Program-made: the position numbers and the translations under genes | Shown: positions 11,661 through 24,001 of the stretch, one piece after another | How the letters are laid out: each line of letters opens with the position of its first letter | Numbering within the stretch: the stretch's first letter is position 1 | Notes under the pieces: model-generated | Seen by the model: the letters and a program-made list of their open reading frames with translations, nothing else | What the model was told of the DNA's origin: nothing | The model's database searches: none | Assembly: GCA_004335835.1 (NCBI GenBank) | Contig: RWJK01001481.1 | Location: 48,579-112,578, forward strand | Source: Scenedesmus sp. ARA3 | Taxonomy: Eukaryota; Chlorophyta; Chlorophyceae; Sphaeropleales; Scenedesmaceae | Reading direction: 5' to 3' | Length of the DNA: 64,000 nt

Positions 11661-14195
11661 ATGAGCAGCAGCAGCGCACCAGTCCCAGTGCTCACTTACT
11701 TCAATGTGCCCGGGAGGGGAGAGATTGCACGGCTGCTGTTCACAATCGGCAAGGTGGATTTTGAGGTGGGCAGCGGATGCTCAGCTAGCGAAGCAGCTCT
11801 TCTGATGTAGTGCACGCCTGTGCATCTGACTCAGCAGCACCAGTGCGCACTGGTGCATGCACTGCTGCGCAGCTACACTGCTGCGCAGCTGCACTGCTGC
11901 TAAGCACATCACTCAACGCCGCAATTTTGTCAAAGCCTTGCATCCAGGCTTACAAAAGCCACTGTGGCGCAACACACAAAGATTCTCTGTACGACACATG
12001 CAGCTCTGCGGCTAGCAGCATGCAGCATGCTGTCTGCAGCATGCTGTCTGTGCAAACACTGGCGTTGCTAGAATCAGTGCGACACAGCTCACTGCCCTGC
12101 ACGCCATGCGTGCTGTCCTTGACCTTGCAGGACAAGCAGGTGGTTTTTGAAGAATGGGGTGCTCTGAAGCCCACTACGCCATTCGGGCAGATCCCCATCC
12201 TGCAAGTTGGGGATACTGTTGCGGCACAGAGCGCCGCCATAGGTGAGCCGGCAGGGATTCCTCGCATGACCTGTTGTCATGCTAGGAAGCAAAAACAGAA
12301 CCTTTGCTGCAAACAGTGCAGCTGCTTGGGGCTGCAGCACACCTGCACGGATGTGTCTACAACCAAGGTTGCTGCTGTTGCCAAAGCAACCTGCTTGCTT
12401 GTCCCTTCCGCCCATTTTTCGATTTTGTTTCTGCAGACCACTATGCTGCCAAGCTAGCAGGCTTGCAGCCGCAGGACCCCCTGCAGGCGCTGCTGGTGGA
12501 CCAAACCTATTACTTCGTGACATCAGACATACACACAGCGGTGAGCACACAAGCTACGAGCGCTGCACACATCAGCGCATGTCAGCGGATCTGCTGACAC
12601 TCTAGAGTACGCAGAAGCACTGCATTATGGTGCCAGCACTGCCTGACGTACTGCATATTGACATCCAGCATGCACATCAGCAGCGCATGCAAGGCGGCAC
12701 AGAACTGCAACTCCTATGAGCCTCTCGTAGGCTCCTGACTGGGGTTCCCACTCCTCGTTGAGTGGAGCATGTAATGTAATGTAATGTATGCAACACAGGC
12801 GCGATGCCTGTTTCATTCATTGCCCTAGCTACTAAGCACCGTGATGCTTGCTTCTGAGGGCTTGCAAGCCTCCCTACCTCCTACTGCTGTTGAAACTTTC
12901 CCAGTGCAGCAGTTGCTGAAGCAGGCGCGCGCCACTGCCTGCTGCTGCTGCTGCTGCGGATGTGCAGCTGATCTCCCCCACAGCAAAACTAGCGGGTGAG
13001 GAGCAGCTCAAGGCAAGGCAGGCGCTGTCTGCGCCTGGTGGGCCCCTCAAAAGCAAGCTGGCACAACTGGAGAAGTTAGTGGTGAGTTGATTACAGCCCA
13101 GTAGTGTATGTTGAACTTATGATGTTCCTTGCAAGCGTTGCGTAGTTGTTTTCACGGCGCAACAGTTGGCCAATTGAGAGCAAGCTGGGGCAGCTGGAGC
13201 AGCTAGTGGTGAGCTGTTGTGCAGCAGGAGTGGTTGTTTTGTTTTGTATGAGCAGATCGAGGCAAGGCAGGCGCTGTCTGCGCCTGGTGGGCCCCTCAAA
13301 AGCAAGCTGGCTCAGCTGGAGAAGCTGGTGGTGAGCTGAGTGCAACAAGAGCATGACGTTGTGTCGTTTTCCAAAAGCGTCACGAACCTTGTATGCACTG
13401 CTTGGTGATTGTACTGTTTTGATGGCGCAACAATGGGCCACTTGGGAGCAAGGATGATGGGACAGGTTGAGATCAAGTTCTGTGCAGGTGCAGCTCTGGC
13501 GTTCTGAGATAGAATACTAGTGTCGACGGTTGTGTTGCCTTTTGCAGTGCACACTTCACAAGTCTCAATGCAGCTTTGCTTATCATTTTGTAACAAGCCG
13601 CATTGCTGAGGCTGCTTGACATGCCTGCCCTGCTGCATGCACGTGCAGGCAGGGCGCTCCGGCAAGTTCATTGTGGGTGAGCAGCTGAGCCTGGCTGACC
13701 TGTCCATCTTCAACTTCCTGGGCATGCTCAAGTCAGGCTTCTGGGCAGGTGGGATATCCATTGCAATTCTTGATATGTAGACTGCAGTGCAACACCGTGT
13801 TGCACGTGACGTGCATGTGTCGCACAGACAACAGAATTGACAGACAAATGCAGCGTCCGTATATATTATCTTCTATATATACAGACGAATTGCTCGCACC
13901 AGTTATCCTGGGATTTGGCGGTCTTCAACTTTCTGGGCATGCTCAAGTCAGGCCTCTGGGCAGGTGGGTGGGCTGATGCTCCTGCAGCTGGTGTATGTTG
14001 GGTTGGTGCACATGCATTTTCGCAGCCACGTGTGTCTGATTAGTCATTGCTGTTGCTTCATTGCTACTGCCCTCATTGCCGCATTGCTGCCAGGCTGCTT
14101 CCATCATGCTGGAAAGCAGGAGATTGCAAACCTGTGTTTGCAGCTCAATAGCCACACTGCAGCTGCTGGATCCACTGACATGCGAGCACAGTTGC

Positions 14196-14230
<35 letters not shown>

Positions 14231-14382
14231 CTGTTGCAGGCATCCCTGCTGATGTGGCTTCAGACTTCCCTGCCCTGACAGTTTTCAGGAACCAGATAGC
14301 CAGCCTGCCAGAGATTGCAGCCTACTACGCAGCAGCAACAGATGAGCTGCGGGTCAAGGGTTACAGGCCAGATGAGGCCTGA
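11661..14382 (+). CDS. Glutathione S-transferase (sigma-like)
   Basis: Exons: 11661-11765, 12131-12242, 12437-12540, 12968-13081, 13649-13748, 14240-14382; phases are consistent, giving 225 aa, the normal GST length. The N-terminal thioredoxin-like domain shows LTYFNVPGRGEIARLLF (the Tyr is the expected catalytic residue of sigma/alpha/mu types), PFGQIPILQVGD (cis-Pro of the glutathione site) and AQSAAI. The C-terminal helical domain shows the N-capping segment GEQLSLADLSIFNFLG. It conjugates glutathione to electrophiles; the in vivo substrate is unknown. The gene ends convergently with the OPR/RAP gene. Introns 4 and 5 contain extra copies of exon ends. Confidence 0.92.
12770..12788 (+). repeat. 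(TGTAA)3 in GST intron 3
   Basis: Three back-to-back TGTAA pentamers (12770-12784) lie in the third GST intron. TGTAA is the usual polyadenylation signal of chlorophycean algae, so this could act as a cryptic premature polyadenylation site; equally it may be a chance microsatellite. Confidence 0.5.
13165..13330 (+). repeat. Two echoes of GST exon 4 end
   Basis: About 13253-13330 repeats the last 27 codons of exon 4 almost exactly (EARQALSAPGGPLKSKLAQL) and keeps a GTGAGC donor. A shorter, more diverged copy (ESKLGQLEQLV plus GTGAGC) lies at about 13178-13212. Both are in the intron after exon 12968-13081. Confidence 0.9.
13803..13823 (+). repeat. 21-bp dispersed repeat, copy 1
   Basis: A 21-bp stretch in GST intron 5 starting CACGTGACGTGCATG is found exactly, in reverse complement, at 35137-35157. 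It may be a trace of a dispersed element. Confidence 0.6.
13918..13968 (+). repeat. Echo of GST exon 5 end
   Basis: This repeats the end of exon 5 (FNFLGMLKSGLWAG) with its GTGGGT donor, about 220 bp downstream of the real donor at 13749. A single coding difference (Phe to Leu) suggests a recent copy. Confidence 0.88.
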
Positions 14383-15149
14383 ATCTCATGCTGCTGCTAT
14401 CGATCCAGGAGTTTGCAGCTGAAGCGTGGTAGTACACAATGCAGCGTGCACATAACGGTTCCAGGCGAGAGGCTCGAGGACGGCAGCAGTGTGTGGCTCA
14501 GAAAGGGCGTGCACAAAGTCAATGGCTCGAGCATTGCGCAGCCCTAAAAGCGCTGTCACTGATACCGCTGTGGCACAGCAGTTCCAGCCTGACACTTGGT
14601 GCTGCTTTGACTTTGAAAGGGTCATTCATGGCGGCTGTTTTCCCGCATTACTGCAGGCAGCGTGCTGGACAGCGGCTTTGGCTGTTGCTGTGCTATCCTT
14701 TCTTTCTGTTGTTCATGAGCTGATCGTAAGAGCATATCATTGTGGCAAGCATGGTGCCAATGCTGGGAACTGAATCATCCTGTCACACGGTGCAGGGTAT
14801 CAAGTAGCAGCCGCCTGGTCGCCATTTCAACTGTGAACATCTTTACCACGCGAAAGCCTTCCGGGAACTTCCGCCAGTCTTCAAGCCAACAACAGGCTCC
14901 GTGGTACCCGGGTTGAGCATGTTAGACCATTAAATTCAATTTGCAGCAGGCGTTACCTCCTGACAGCAGCAGCTCTCATGCCTACAACAACGTCAACTTG
15001 CAGCAACGGCTGCAACCAGCAACTGTGATATGTGTATCAACAACAGCAACACAGTCCCCTACATGCACAGGACATGCCGCATCACCCGTCACTCTCCCTC
15101 AGCAAATGCGCTCAAACTCGATCACACGCAATCACTGGCAGCGCAGTTG
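14383..15149. other. Convergent 3' region
   Basis: The 3' ends of the plus-strand GST gene and the minus-strand OPR/RAP gene face each other here. No further gene is supported; the open frames seen are short and lack recognisable content. Confidence 0.5.
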
Positions 15150-15272
15150 TCACAGTGCTGCTGCAACTTTACCAGCCAGGTAGGTAACCAACACCTGCTG
15201 CCGGCCTGCAGCTGGCTGCGCTGCTGAGACAGTGCTGCCTGCACTGCAACTTGCCGCGAATTCAAGATCCCT

Positions 15273-15321
<49 letters not shown>

Positions 15322-17470
15322 GCCACAGCGCTGCTGCTGCTGCTGCCAAGCTGCTGGACATCATGCCAGGGCACCCGCACGACTGCATAGCCCCGCGCAC
15401 GCAGCGCCCTGCTTCGTAACAAGCTCTCGTCATTCAGATGCTGCGCAGGGTACAGGAAGTGCTGTGGCCCATCCACCTCAACTGCCAGCAGCAGCTGCTG
15501 CATGCCATCTCTGCCGCCGGTTGCAACTTCAGCTGCTCCTGCTGCCGTGGACTCCGCGCTGCTGCCGCTTGCTGCATTATGTGCCAAACCAGCAGCACCT
15601 GCTCCAGCAGCAGCCTCAAGCAGCTGCTGCCTGCTGGTCACTACAGCAGCAATGTCGATGCTGTAGCAGCCATCATCTGTAAGTGCTTCAAGCTGCACAT
15701 TTGACAAGCCCGGCAGCTTGCGCAGTGCAGCGGCTACATGTCCTTGTAATGATGACGGTCGCGTCACTGCTGCCTGTGCGCACCAGTCCTGCCTGCACTG
15801 CTGTAGCTGCTCAGCTGATAGAACTGTTGCTAGCCCTGCATTTTTGAATATGTCAGCTGCTGCTGCTGCGGCGGCTGGGTCGCTGTCTGCCTCTCCAGCT
15901 GGTGCTGCTGTTGTGCTTGCTGCCTCAGCTGCTGCACAGTCATGCAGCCACAAGTGCACTTGGTACAGCTGGCAGCGCTGCTCCACAGTCATCTCTGCAA
16001 CAGCACTTGCACTGCTGGCTGAGATAGCAGCTAGCTGCTGCACCAGCTGCAGCACAGTGCTCCTGCAGCTGTGGCAGTTGCCGACAGCCGCAGCCCAGCA
16101 CATCAGAGTGGCCCACTCAGGCAAGAGACGCTGCTGTGCTGCATCCGCCTCAGCTGCTGGTGCCTCAGCAGGGGCTGAATCTGCTGCTGTTACTGCTGCT
16201 GCTGGTAGGTATGGCTGTATAACTGCCTGCCGCACGTCATCCTTGAGGTGGTTCAGGGAAGCTAGTGCAGCAAGCAGCTGGCTGCACTTTGCTGCACCCA
16301 GCCGCCACTGATGGTCTCGGTGCTGTGACTGCACCTGTTCTGCTGCATGCTGCTGCTGCTGCTGCTGCTGCAAGTGACGGGGCCTCCAAGGTGCTGACGG
16401 CCATAAAGACACCTCTGCTGCTGCTGTTGCTGCTTCTGCTGCTGCTGCTGCTGGTGATGCTGCAGCCGCCCCCAACCCGCTTTGCTGCAGCTTATCCACT
16501 GCATCGACCAGCCGTAGCTCCTTACAAACTGCATCCAGCAGCTGCGGCTCAGCAACTCCCATCTCCCCACAGGCCCACACCACATCCAGCAGTGCTACTG
16601 TGGTCAGCTTAGCCAAGCTGCCAGCTTGCAGCAGCTGCCGCAGCAGCCGGTGCAGGGCTTGCTGCAGCAGCTCCTGATGCCTGTTGCTCCAGCTGCTGCT
16701 GCTGCTGCTGCCTTGCAGCTCGTCACCGTAGAAGTAAGCACGAGTCAAGCTGAGCACACACATTGAAACGTCATCGCTGCCTGCATCGATCTGCAGCCGC
16801 CAGCCAATCTCCTGTAGCAGCAGCAGCAGCAGCAGCAGTAACAGTGACATCACAAACATCTTGTTTTGAAGCAAGTTGCTTGCTGAGAGGCATCTTTGAA
16901 GCACACAAAAGTGGGGAAGTTTCATAGCATGCCAGCTGGTTGTTGTGGGAAGGATGCACAATGTGCTGCAGCGTTGAAACACATGCAATGCGTTCATTGA
17001 TACAACTTCATTGATGCAACCGAGACTGCATGACATTGCAAACAGCAGGCACAGCGTAAGAATGTCAAAGGCCCCTCACCTGTGTAAGCTGCACCAGCAC
17101 TGGCACCAGCGAGTCAGCCTGAGCAGCATCCATGCTCTGCATGCCCCTGCTGCTGCTGCTGCTGCTGGCCTGCAGCAGCGCAGACCGCTGCAGCTTGGTG
17201 TTGGCATACATCATCAGTGCTGCGCTTGTTGCGCCAGCCTCCTCTACCTTTGCCATGTAGGCCTTGACTATCCAGTTGAGGTCATCTGCCTTCACTGCTA
17301 GGCCCAGTGCAGCGGCTGCATACAGCGCGGTAGACATGTTGACGCTGTCTGCCTGGCTGATGCTGCTGCGCTGCAGGAAGATGCTTAGCAGCTGCTGCAC
17401 CTGCTTCTGGGGAACCAGCACAGCACTGAACTCCTGTCCCTGGCTGTCCTGCTGCTGCACTGCAAACTCT

Positions 17471-17525
<55 letters not shown>

Positions 17526-20054
17526 TTACTGGCCTGCCAAGCCTCCTGCTGTAAGCTGGCTTTGCCCAGTGCGTACTGCTCTTAGATGCGCGCGCTATCG
17601 CCCACAGCAGCATAGAAGCAGCCATAGGGTCGCTGCTGCCGCTCCAAGCACCGCCAGGTGCCCCAGCTGCAAAGTATGCAGCTACTAGCTGCTGCAGCAA
17701 CCCTGGCACTTGCAGGACATCCACCCTGCCCAGCCGTATGCAGCCCCACACTGTGTTTGTGAAGTTCAAAGGCAGGGCCAGCGCCTGACAGCTGGGCTGC
17801 AGGAAGCGTTTGACCAGCGCCAGCACTTGGTCAAACGACAGGCTGCCGCCGAGCGTGGCCGTTGACCAAAGGCACAGCCCGACAGAGCAAGGCGTGAGGT
17901 GTGAGAGCCGCCCGGGTGCTGTCAGCATGTCTGTCAGTTGCTGCACTGCTGCTGGAGGCAGCACTGGCTGCTGCAGCTCTGGAGCTGCTGCTGCTGCTGC
18001 TGCCTCACACTGCTGCTGCTGCTGCCTGTCTTGCTGCGCAAGGCAGTGCTCGCCAGTTCCTGCTTGCACCAGCCAGCCCCGCCTTGTGCAGCGCTGCTGC
18101 AGCCCACAGCGTGTTGTCCAGCCCCAGGGACTCAGTCTCATCTGCTGCTATTTCCTGCAAGATATGCGGCTGCCTAAACTGCTCCTGGATCTGCACCAGC
18201 AGCTGCCTTGGCAGCTGAGCTTGCAGTGTAGCTAGGCCCCAAAGCGTAGTGCTGATCTCCTGAGGTGCAGCACGCCGCTGCTGAGCTTGATCCAGCAGCG
18301 CTGCTGCCAGCAGGCAGAGCTCGTGGCTGGTCACTGCCTCGTGCTGCTGCAGGGTGCCGAGCGCCCACAAAAGGTTTGCGATGTCCTGCAAGGCGCGGTT
18401 GACAGGTGCGCAGCCAGCAAGAACACGGCTGTAAGTCACATGGCAGGCGTAACATTGGTGGGGTTGTGCATGACGCATTATTGTCATGTGCACGCAATCA
18501 GAATGAGGCAGAAATAGCTGCTGCTGCTCACCCCCAAACGCACTTGTGGATGCAGGCTAGCGCCACACCCTGCATACAGGTGTCGCTCCATTGCACGGCA
18601 CCACAAACTGCAGATAATATATATCAAATGGTCCATCCTCACCTGCGCATTTGCGCTGCGCAGCACCTCGCTGCTGCAGAACATGGCATACAGGTGTCGC
18701 AATCTGTAAAACTAATGTCTTCACTCATCATCATGTTACCCATCAAGCCATAGCATCAACGCCATCGGCCCCGCGCCCCAATGGAGCGTCTAATGTCTTC
18801 ACTGTACAGCTGCCACAGCCTTCACATTGAATGCATCCTCACCTGCGCATTGGCGCTGCGCAGCATTTCACTGCTGCAGAACATAGCCACCAGCGCGTTG
18901 CAGTCAGCTGCTTCCACCGCTGCTCCCAGCTTTGCTGCTGCCCACAGCGTGCGGCTGATGTCCCTTGCGCTGGCCCTCCTGAGCTGCCGCAACGCTGCAA
19001 GGCAGCCCAGCAGCTCTCCTGCAAAGCCTGGGCTTGGCAAGCTGCTTGCAGGAAGCTCTGCAATGACAAAGGCTGACAGCGTGTTACAAACCTCCACTGG
19101 CTTTGCTGCTTGAAGGAGCTGCAGCTGCGGGTGCGTCAGCAGCGCTGCTACATCTTGGAAGAGATGCAGCAGCTTGCCGTTGGGTGGAGTGCGCTTCTGC
19201 GCTGCAAGCATGGTGGCTACTCCCCACAGTGTCTGAGACACATACATGGGCTCCAGCTGCTGTGCCCTGCTGCAGCTGTCTGCTGTTCTGCGGGCTTCAA
19301 GATTGAGTAGTGCTGTGAGCAGCTGCTCCAGCTGCACATCACGCGCAGGGATGTGCAGCTTGGCAGCTGCTGTTGTGACCATGGTGATGCCCTGCGGTAT
19401 GGCTTGCTGCAGCACGCTAGGCTGTAGGAAGTGCAGCAGCAGGCCATATGCTGTACTGGTGGGTGTTGCCAAGCCACTGCGTTCCTGCAAGCGTGATAGG
19501 CTCTGCAGGACGACGGCACAGGACCTGGAGTCAAGCTGGGGCTGCTGCTGCTGCTGCGTACTGCTGCTGTCTAAACCAGAGCTGTCTGCTGCTGCTGATG
19601 GCAAGTGTGTAGCTGCCTCTGCTTGCTGAATCAAGCTGTCAAGTGCTGGCAGCAGCTGCTGCCGCAGCAGTGGCTCTAAGACACGTGGGTGTTCATGTGT
19701 CATGTTAGAGAGAGCATTCAGTGCTGCAGAGATGTGTGGAGCTGTTAGCTGCGAACCCCAACGGTCCAGCAACCGCTGGAGCTCTTGAGGATTGGGAGCT
19801 GCGCGCAGCTGGGATGTGATTGCACCTGCTGCTGCTCGGGACAACTGGCTGTGCTGCTGGTGCTGCTGGTGCTGCTGGTGCTGCTGCCTGTCCACGGTGC
19901 TAGATGCGCTGCTTCTCCGGTCTTCTCTGTTATCTTCAGCTGCAATCTTTCGGTTCTGCGACGTCCAGCTGCTACTGACATTGCTGCGATATGCTGCAGG
20001 CATGCTGGTGTCTGCTGACTTCCTCCACCAGCTGCTGCCGTCTGCCCCAGCCAT
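15150..20054 (-). CDS. OPR-type repeat protein with C-terminal RAP domain
   Basis: Exon plan (complement): 18843-20054, then 18385 down to 17080 with one internal frame change near 18.0-18.06 kb, then 15150-16811; about 1,400 aa. Many ~38-residue units carry the signature TLWxxATL or LLWALGTL (for example NLLWALGTL, STTLWGLATL, NTLWAAAAL, SRTLWAAAKL, DVVWACGEM), as in octotricopeptide-repeat proteins that bind organelle RNAs. Near the C-terminus a RAP-like domain reads VEVDGPQHFLYP, then LLRSRALRARGYAVVRVPWHDV, a fold of the restriction-endonuclease type. Role by family: chloroplast or mitochondrial mRNA processing, stability or translation; the target RNA is unknown. The Ser/Arg-rich N-terminus from ATG 20054 could be a transit peptide. 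The frame change is explained either by a short intron (GTGTGAGG to GTGCAG, about 67 bp, phase 0) or by an indel. Long CAG runs encode Gln and Ala tracts. Confidence 0.8.
18636..18705 (-). repeat. Echo of OPR/RAP exon 1 end
   Basis: The intron after exon 18843-20054 contains a copy of its last ~15 codons (MFCSSEVLRSANAQ) with an intact GTGAGG donor. A fragment of the same unit continues toward 18,540. Confidence 0.85.
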
Positions 20055-21459
20055 GACCAGCGTGCTTGTTGTCTTTCCGACCCGAAAAAAAAATTCAATG
20101 TATGATATCTATCGCCTCATTCCGTCGAAACAGCAGCAAGGGCGGGAAATAAGCCGAGAGCGCCCGTGTCGGTTGCCAAGTACACCTAAACAGATTGCTG
20201 GATTCCAGCACCAACCACTCGACGCCGAACAACTCAACTAAGCAGGGTGAGGTGCCAAGATCTGCGTATAACGTTGGCATGGGATGCAGCTGTAACGCTC
20301 CTGACAAGGCCAAGAAGCCCGCTGACAATTTTGCTGCAACCACGGCGACGTCCTGCATTAACGGCAGGCATAAAATTCACCATCCGCTGATCATGTGGCA
20401 ATCTGTGACATTACATCAGGCTCAGGGCAAAGGCTTCCGCATAACCATGGACATGCACTCTGCAGCCTCATCAACACACATTCTCACCGTCCAATGAATG
20501 GATCTCAACCTGATGCTCGCCTGAGCAGGGGATACATGCATCTATTATCATCATGCAGGTGCTGCTCAACAGCACAGGCTGTGCCCCACAAACGAAGACG
20601 CGTTGAGGACACATGCACCAGCAAGACACGATGCTCACTACACTGTCCTCTGACAATTCATACAATACCATCGTCCACATGATGCCTGACTCTTTGCGCA
20701 CAAGCCACAGTACATGCTGCAGATCATGCGCTGCTGTTGTGTAACCTGCTGTTGCTGTCCAAGCTTCAATTACATATATGCGCGAATGGGCCAATAGCGC
20801 AGATGGCTCGCTCACCACAGCACTACCAGTGGCTGGCAGCAAGGTAGCTGTTCGTGCCCCATGAACCATGGCACATAGTATCGCTGCTGCACCAGCAGTT
20901 GATCAGCTGCCATTTCAACATGCATCCGATGCTGTTACTGACATCATAGTATGCATTGCGGTCAGCATGTAGTGTAGGGTATGATATAGAGATATGTCCG
21001 GCAACCACCCAGCCACCACGGCCTTGCTCAACACTTCGCCCAAACCTATCATCCACCCACGCGTGCATAACCTGAGCCGGCAGCTACTGCTGACTTGAGC
21101 CGAACAGTAGCTGCAGCACAGGAGCGACACCATTTTGCCGACCACCTGCCTATACACCTGACAATGTACACCCATTGTGAACCCAATAGCCTGACACCCT
21201 GCCACCACACGTAATTGGTTCTGTATGCCTGCTGCACGCAGCCCTGCCGCATGCGATCTGAGCTGTGGTACACCGTTCCAGGGACACAAAGCACATCCAT
21301 AATACACGGCAACTCCACGGTTTACGCGCCACAACTGTCTGCACACACCCGTCTTTGTACATCGCCTGCTAGGGCAGCCAAACAGAGCACGCAAGCAGCT
21401 GTTGGAGAGCTGGCAGCAACACAAGCATTCCAAGGCTGTTCCCCAGTCAGCGGATGAAT
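20055..21459. other. Intergenic: OPR/RAP promoter side and MARCH 3' flank
   Basis: This 1.4-kb stretch lies between two minus-strand genes. It should hold the OPR/RAP promoter (near 20,060-20,300) and the MARCH 3' UTR. A 182-codon minus-strand open frame (20915-21463) has no recognisable domain and unlikely composition. Confidence 0.45.
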
Positions 21460-23236
21460 TCATACGATGTCAGACAAACGGGCATCATTGCCTGCTGCGC
21501 GTGCTGCTGGGCTGCCGGCAACAGCAGCAGCAGCACCGGGCTGCTCGCCTGCCTGCCCAGCCCTGGCCTGCTGCCGTGCCAGCTCGCGCTGCGTTGCAGA
21601 CAGGATAGCAGCACGCACCATTGCACGCACAGCAGCCACCATGCGCTGCTCCGCCGCCACAGCGTCCGTCTGCTGCCCAGCCACTGCCGCTGCTGCCGCC
21701 TGCCCATTCGCTCCAGTCGCACGCGCTGCACCTGCAGCAGCAGCAGCAGGCGCTGCTGCAGCAGCAGCGGATCCCCAGAATGTGGCATCCCTGCCCAGCC
21801 TATTCAGCGCTGCACGCCGTGCCTGCAGCACCTCCAACTCAAGCTCTGTGAAGCTGCTGCCCCTGCTGTGGCCCCTGCTGTGGCTGCCACCTGCAAAGCG
21901 TGCCAGGAAGCCTCCACCATTTGCTGCTGCTGCTGCTGACACAAGTCCTGCAGGCGGAGCGTCCAGCCCCGGAACGCGCCCAGCTGCTGCTGCTGCTGCT
22001 GCTGCTGCATCAGCCTCTGCTGCCTGCTCCTGGGCCCTCGCAGCGAGCCGCATGACCATCAGCAGCGGCAGCACTACCAGGAACAGTTTCGTCAGCAGCC
22101 ACAGCAGGAACAGCGACGCTCCTGCTGCGAAGCCTGCTGCTGCCGCTGCTGCATCACCTCCAGGCATGCCGCCTGGTCCCGCAGCACCGCCTGCGCTTGC
22201 AGGATCAGCTGCAGGGCTGCCGCCGGGGCCCATGCTGCTGCCGCCTGCTGCTGCTGCTGCTGCCCCTCCTGCTGCTGCTGAGGGGTCTGCCACTGACAGC
22301 GTCATTGTGGAGTGCAGGAACATCATGAACAGCAGGAACATCATGAAGGAGAAGCACCAGGACACTGTCGGCTGCCTGTGGTCGTCCCAATCATCATACA
22401 CATCCCCCAGCAGCTGTCCTGCAAGCCGATCATCCTCAACAGTCAGGTATAAGCTGCCCAGGGGTGCTACTGCATGCAGCGGCTCGCCCTGCAGGTGAAT
22501 TGTAGCAGGCGGCGGCGGCGGGGGCACAACGTACGCTCCGCGGTAGGCCTGCGCGCAGACCTCGCAGGTGGTGTGGTGCTTTTCGTTGATCCATTTCTGG
22601 ATGCACTCGCGGTGCGCGTAGCGCTGCGTGCCTGCACAGCCGCAGGGTGCTTCCAAGTTGCTTGGGGAGTCTTCCTCCAGGCAGATCCTGCAGGGGGAGA
22701 AGTGTGATGAAAGCAGCAGCGAGGGGTATGGGAGGGTGCAGGCAGCGGGGATGTATGCAAGGCGAGGAGTGCAAGCAGTGGCATGTGGCAGTGCGGGATG
22801 TAATACAGCGCAGATGGCAGAGAAGCAGGCCATAACATCACCTGGGTCAAGACTGGACAGTGCTGTGCATGTATGATCTGGCCTTCTTCAGGCGCATGGA
22901 TGCATCCTGCCTCGATGCAATGGCTGAGCTTTGAGGCAGAACCTCATAGGAAGACCACCTTGTATGTAAGCATAGCACACACCTGCACTGGCCCAACGCC
23001 TGCTGCTTGTCTGCTGCCACAGCGTCCTTGCTACTGCCACTCTCCTGCTGCTGCTGAGGCGCGTCTACTGCTGCAGCTGCCTGCTGCTGTGCTGGCTGCT
23101 TGCTCCTCTGCTTGGTAGGAGACGCTGGGCGGCCATCTGCCAGCAAAGGCTGCTGCTCTGAGGCTGAATCATCATGCAAATCAGCATCATCTCCTGCTTG
23201 CTGCTGCTCCTGCTGCTGCTGCCTGCCTCCTGCCAT
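21460..23236 (-). CDS. RING-CH (MARCH-type) membrane E3 ubiquitin ligase
   Basis: Exons (complement): 22983-23236 and 21460-22687, phase 2, giving 493 aa. The junction rebuilds the first zinc pair: QC at the end of exon 1 joins RICLEED. The RINGv domain follows the C4HC3 order: CRIC, then CGCAGTQRYAHRECIQKW, then TCEVC. Downstream are two hydrophobic segments, around FSFMMFLLFMMFLHS and SLFLLWLLTKLFLVVLPLLM, separated by a Gly/Ala/Pro-rich linker, and a low-complexity Ala-rich tail. The family transfers ubiquitin to membrane proteins from ER or endosomal membranes; the substrate here is unknown. The start is the ATG at 23236 (MAGGRQQQQ); the upstream in-frame codon at 23254 is TTG. No exon echoes were seen. 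Confidence 0.9.
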
Positions 23237-24001
23237 GCCTGATGCCTGCTGCAAGTCCTGAAGTCGTGTTCAAAACCACGCAGGGGGCACATTCACAAAT
23301 GTGAGAGGTAGGAGACGGGTAAGGTAGCGTAGAGTTCTACAGTCCCAGCCGTGAGTGGTTCTTGAAGGCGAAACGGCCACCGCAGCACTTCAGCTCGCAG
23401 AACAAACACAATATTCACTATCATGGCATGCACTCACGCAAAAGCCAGGCTTGCTAGCTACTCCGCACTCATAGACAGGTTCACGCACCTTCCTGTTTTG
23501 CAGCTCGCCTGATATTCGAGCAGCGCTGAAGCTAATAGATACTAATATGATAGCGCAGCTATCGCAGCAGCCACGCGCTCAAAAGGACTAGACAATTACT
23601 ACAGCTCAAATGAACCGAAACGTGACCTCTGGCGGGCCTGATTCACCTGATTTTAGACAGCTCAGTACACACTACATGTAATTATGGCGAACCAGATGCC
23701 GAGCAGGGCGATCAAGGGGGCCCCCAAGGCAGAACGAACAATTCCACGCTGTTTAGGGGCGGGGCCAAGGTAATGTTACGAAGCTTGCAATACTTCAGAG
23801 CATGGTTAGAAGTCGCCCTTGAAGTATCAAGTTTCTGATCGGTTGAAGTCTTGCTGGTGGGTGCATGTCGACGTGGGCCACAGCCAGGTCACCTCTCATT
23901 ACGCTGCATCGAACAAAAAGCTCCCGCCTTCGCTGAAATTTTTGAAAGAGATCAGTTGAGTGCTACTACAGCCTGTAATCCCTTGGGTTGAGTTCACCAG
24001 G
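23237..24001. promoter_or_regulatory. Head-to-head intergenic region
   Basis: About 765 bp between the MARCH-type gene (minus) and the 2-oxoadipate dioxygenase gene (plus). It has few CAG runs and appears less GC-rich than the neighbouring exons. It presumably contains both promoters; no specific motif stands out. Confidence 0.5.

Noticed and set aside
20915..21463. 182-codon minus-strand open frame
   Set aside because: No recognisable domain, Cys/Val/Gly-rich odd composition, lies where the MARCH 3' UTR should be.
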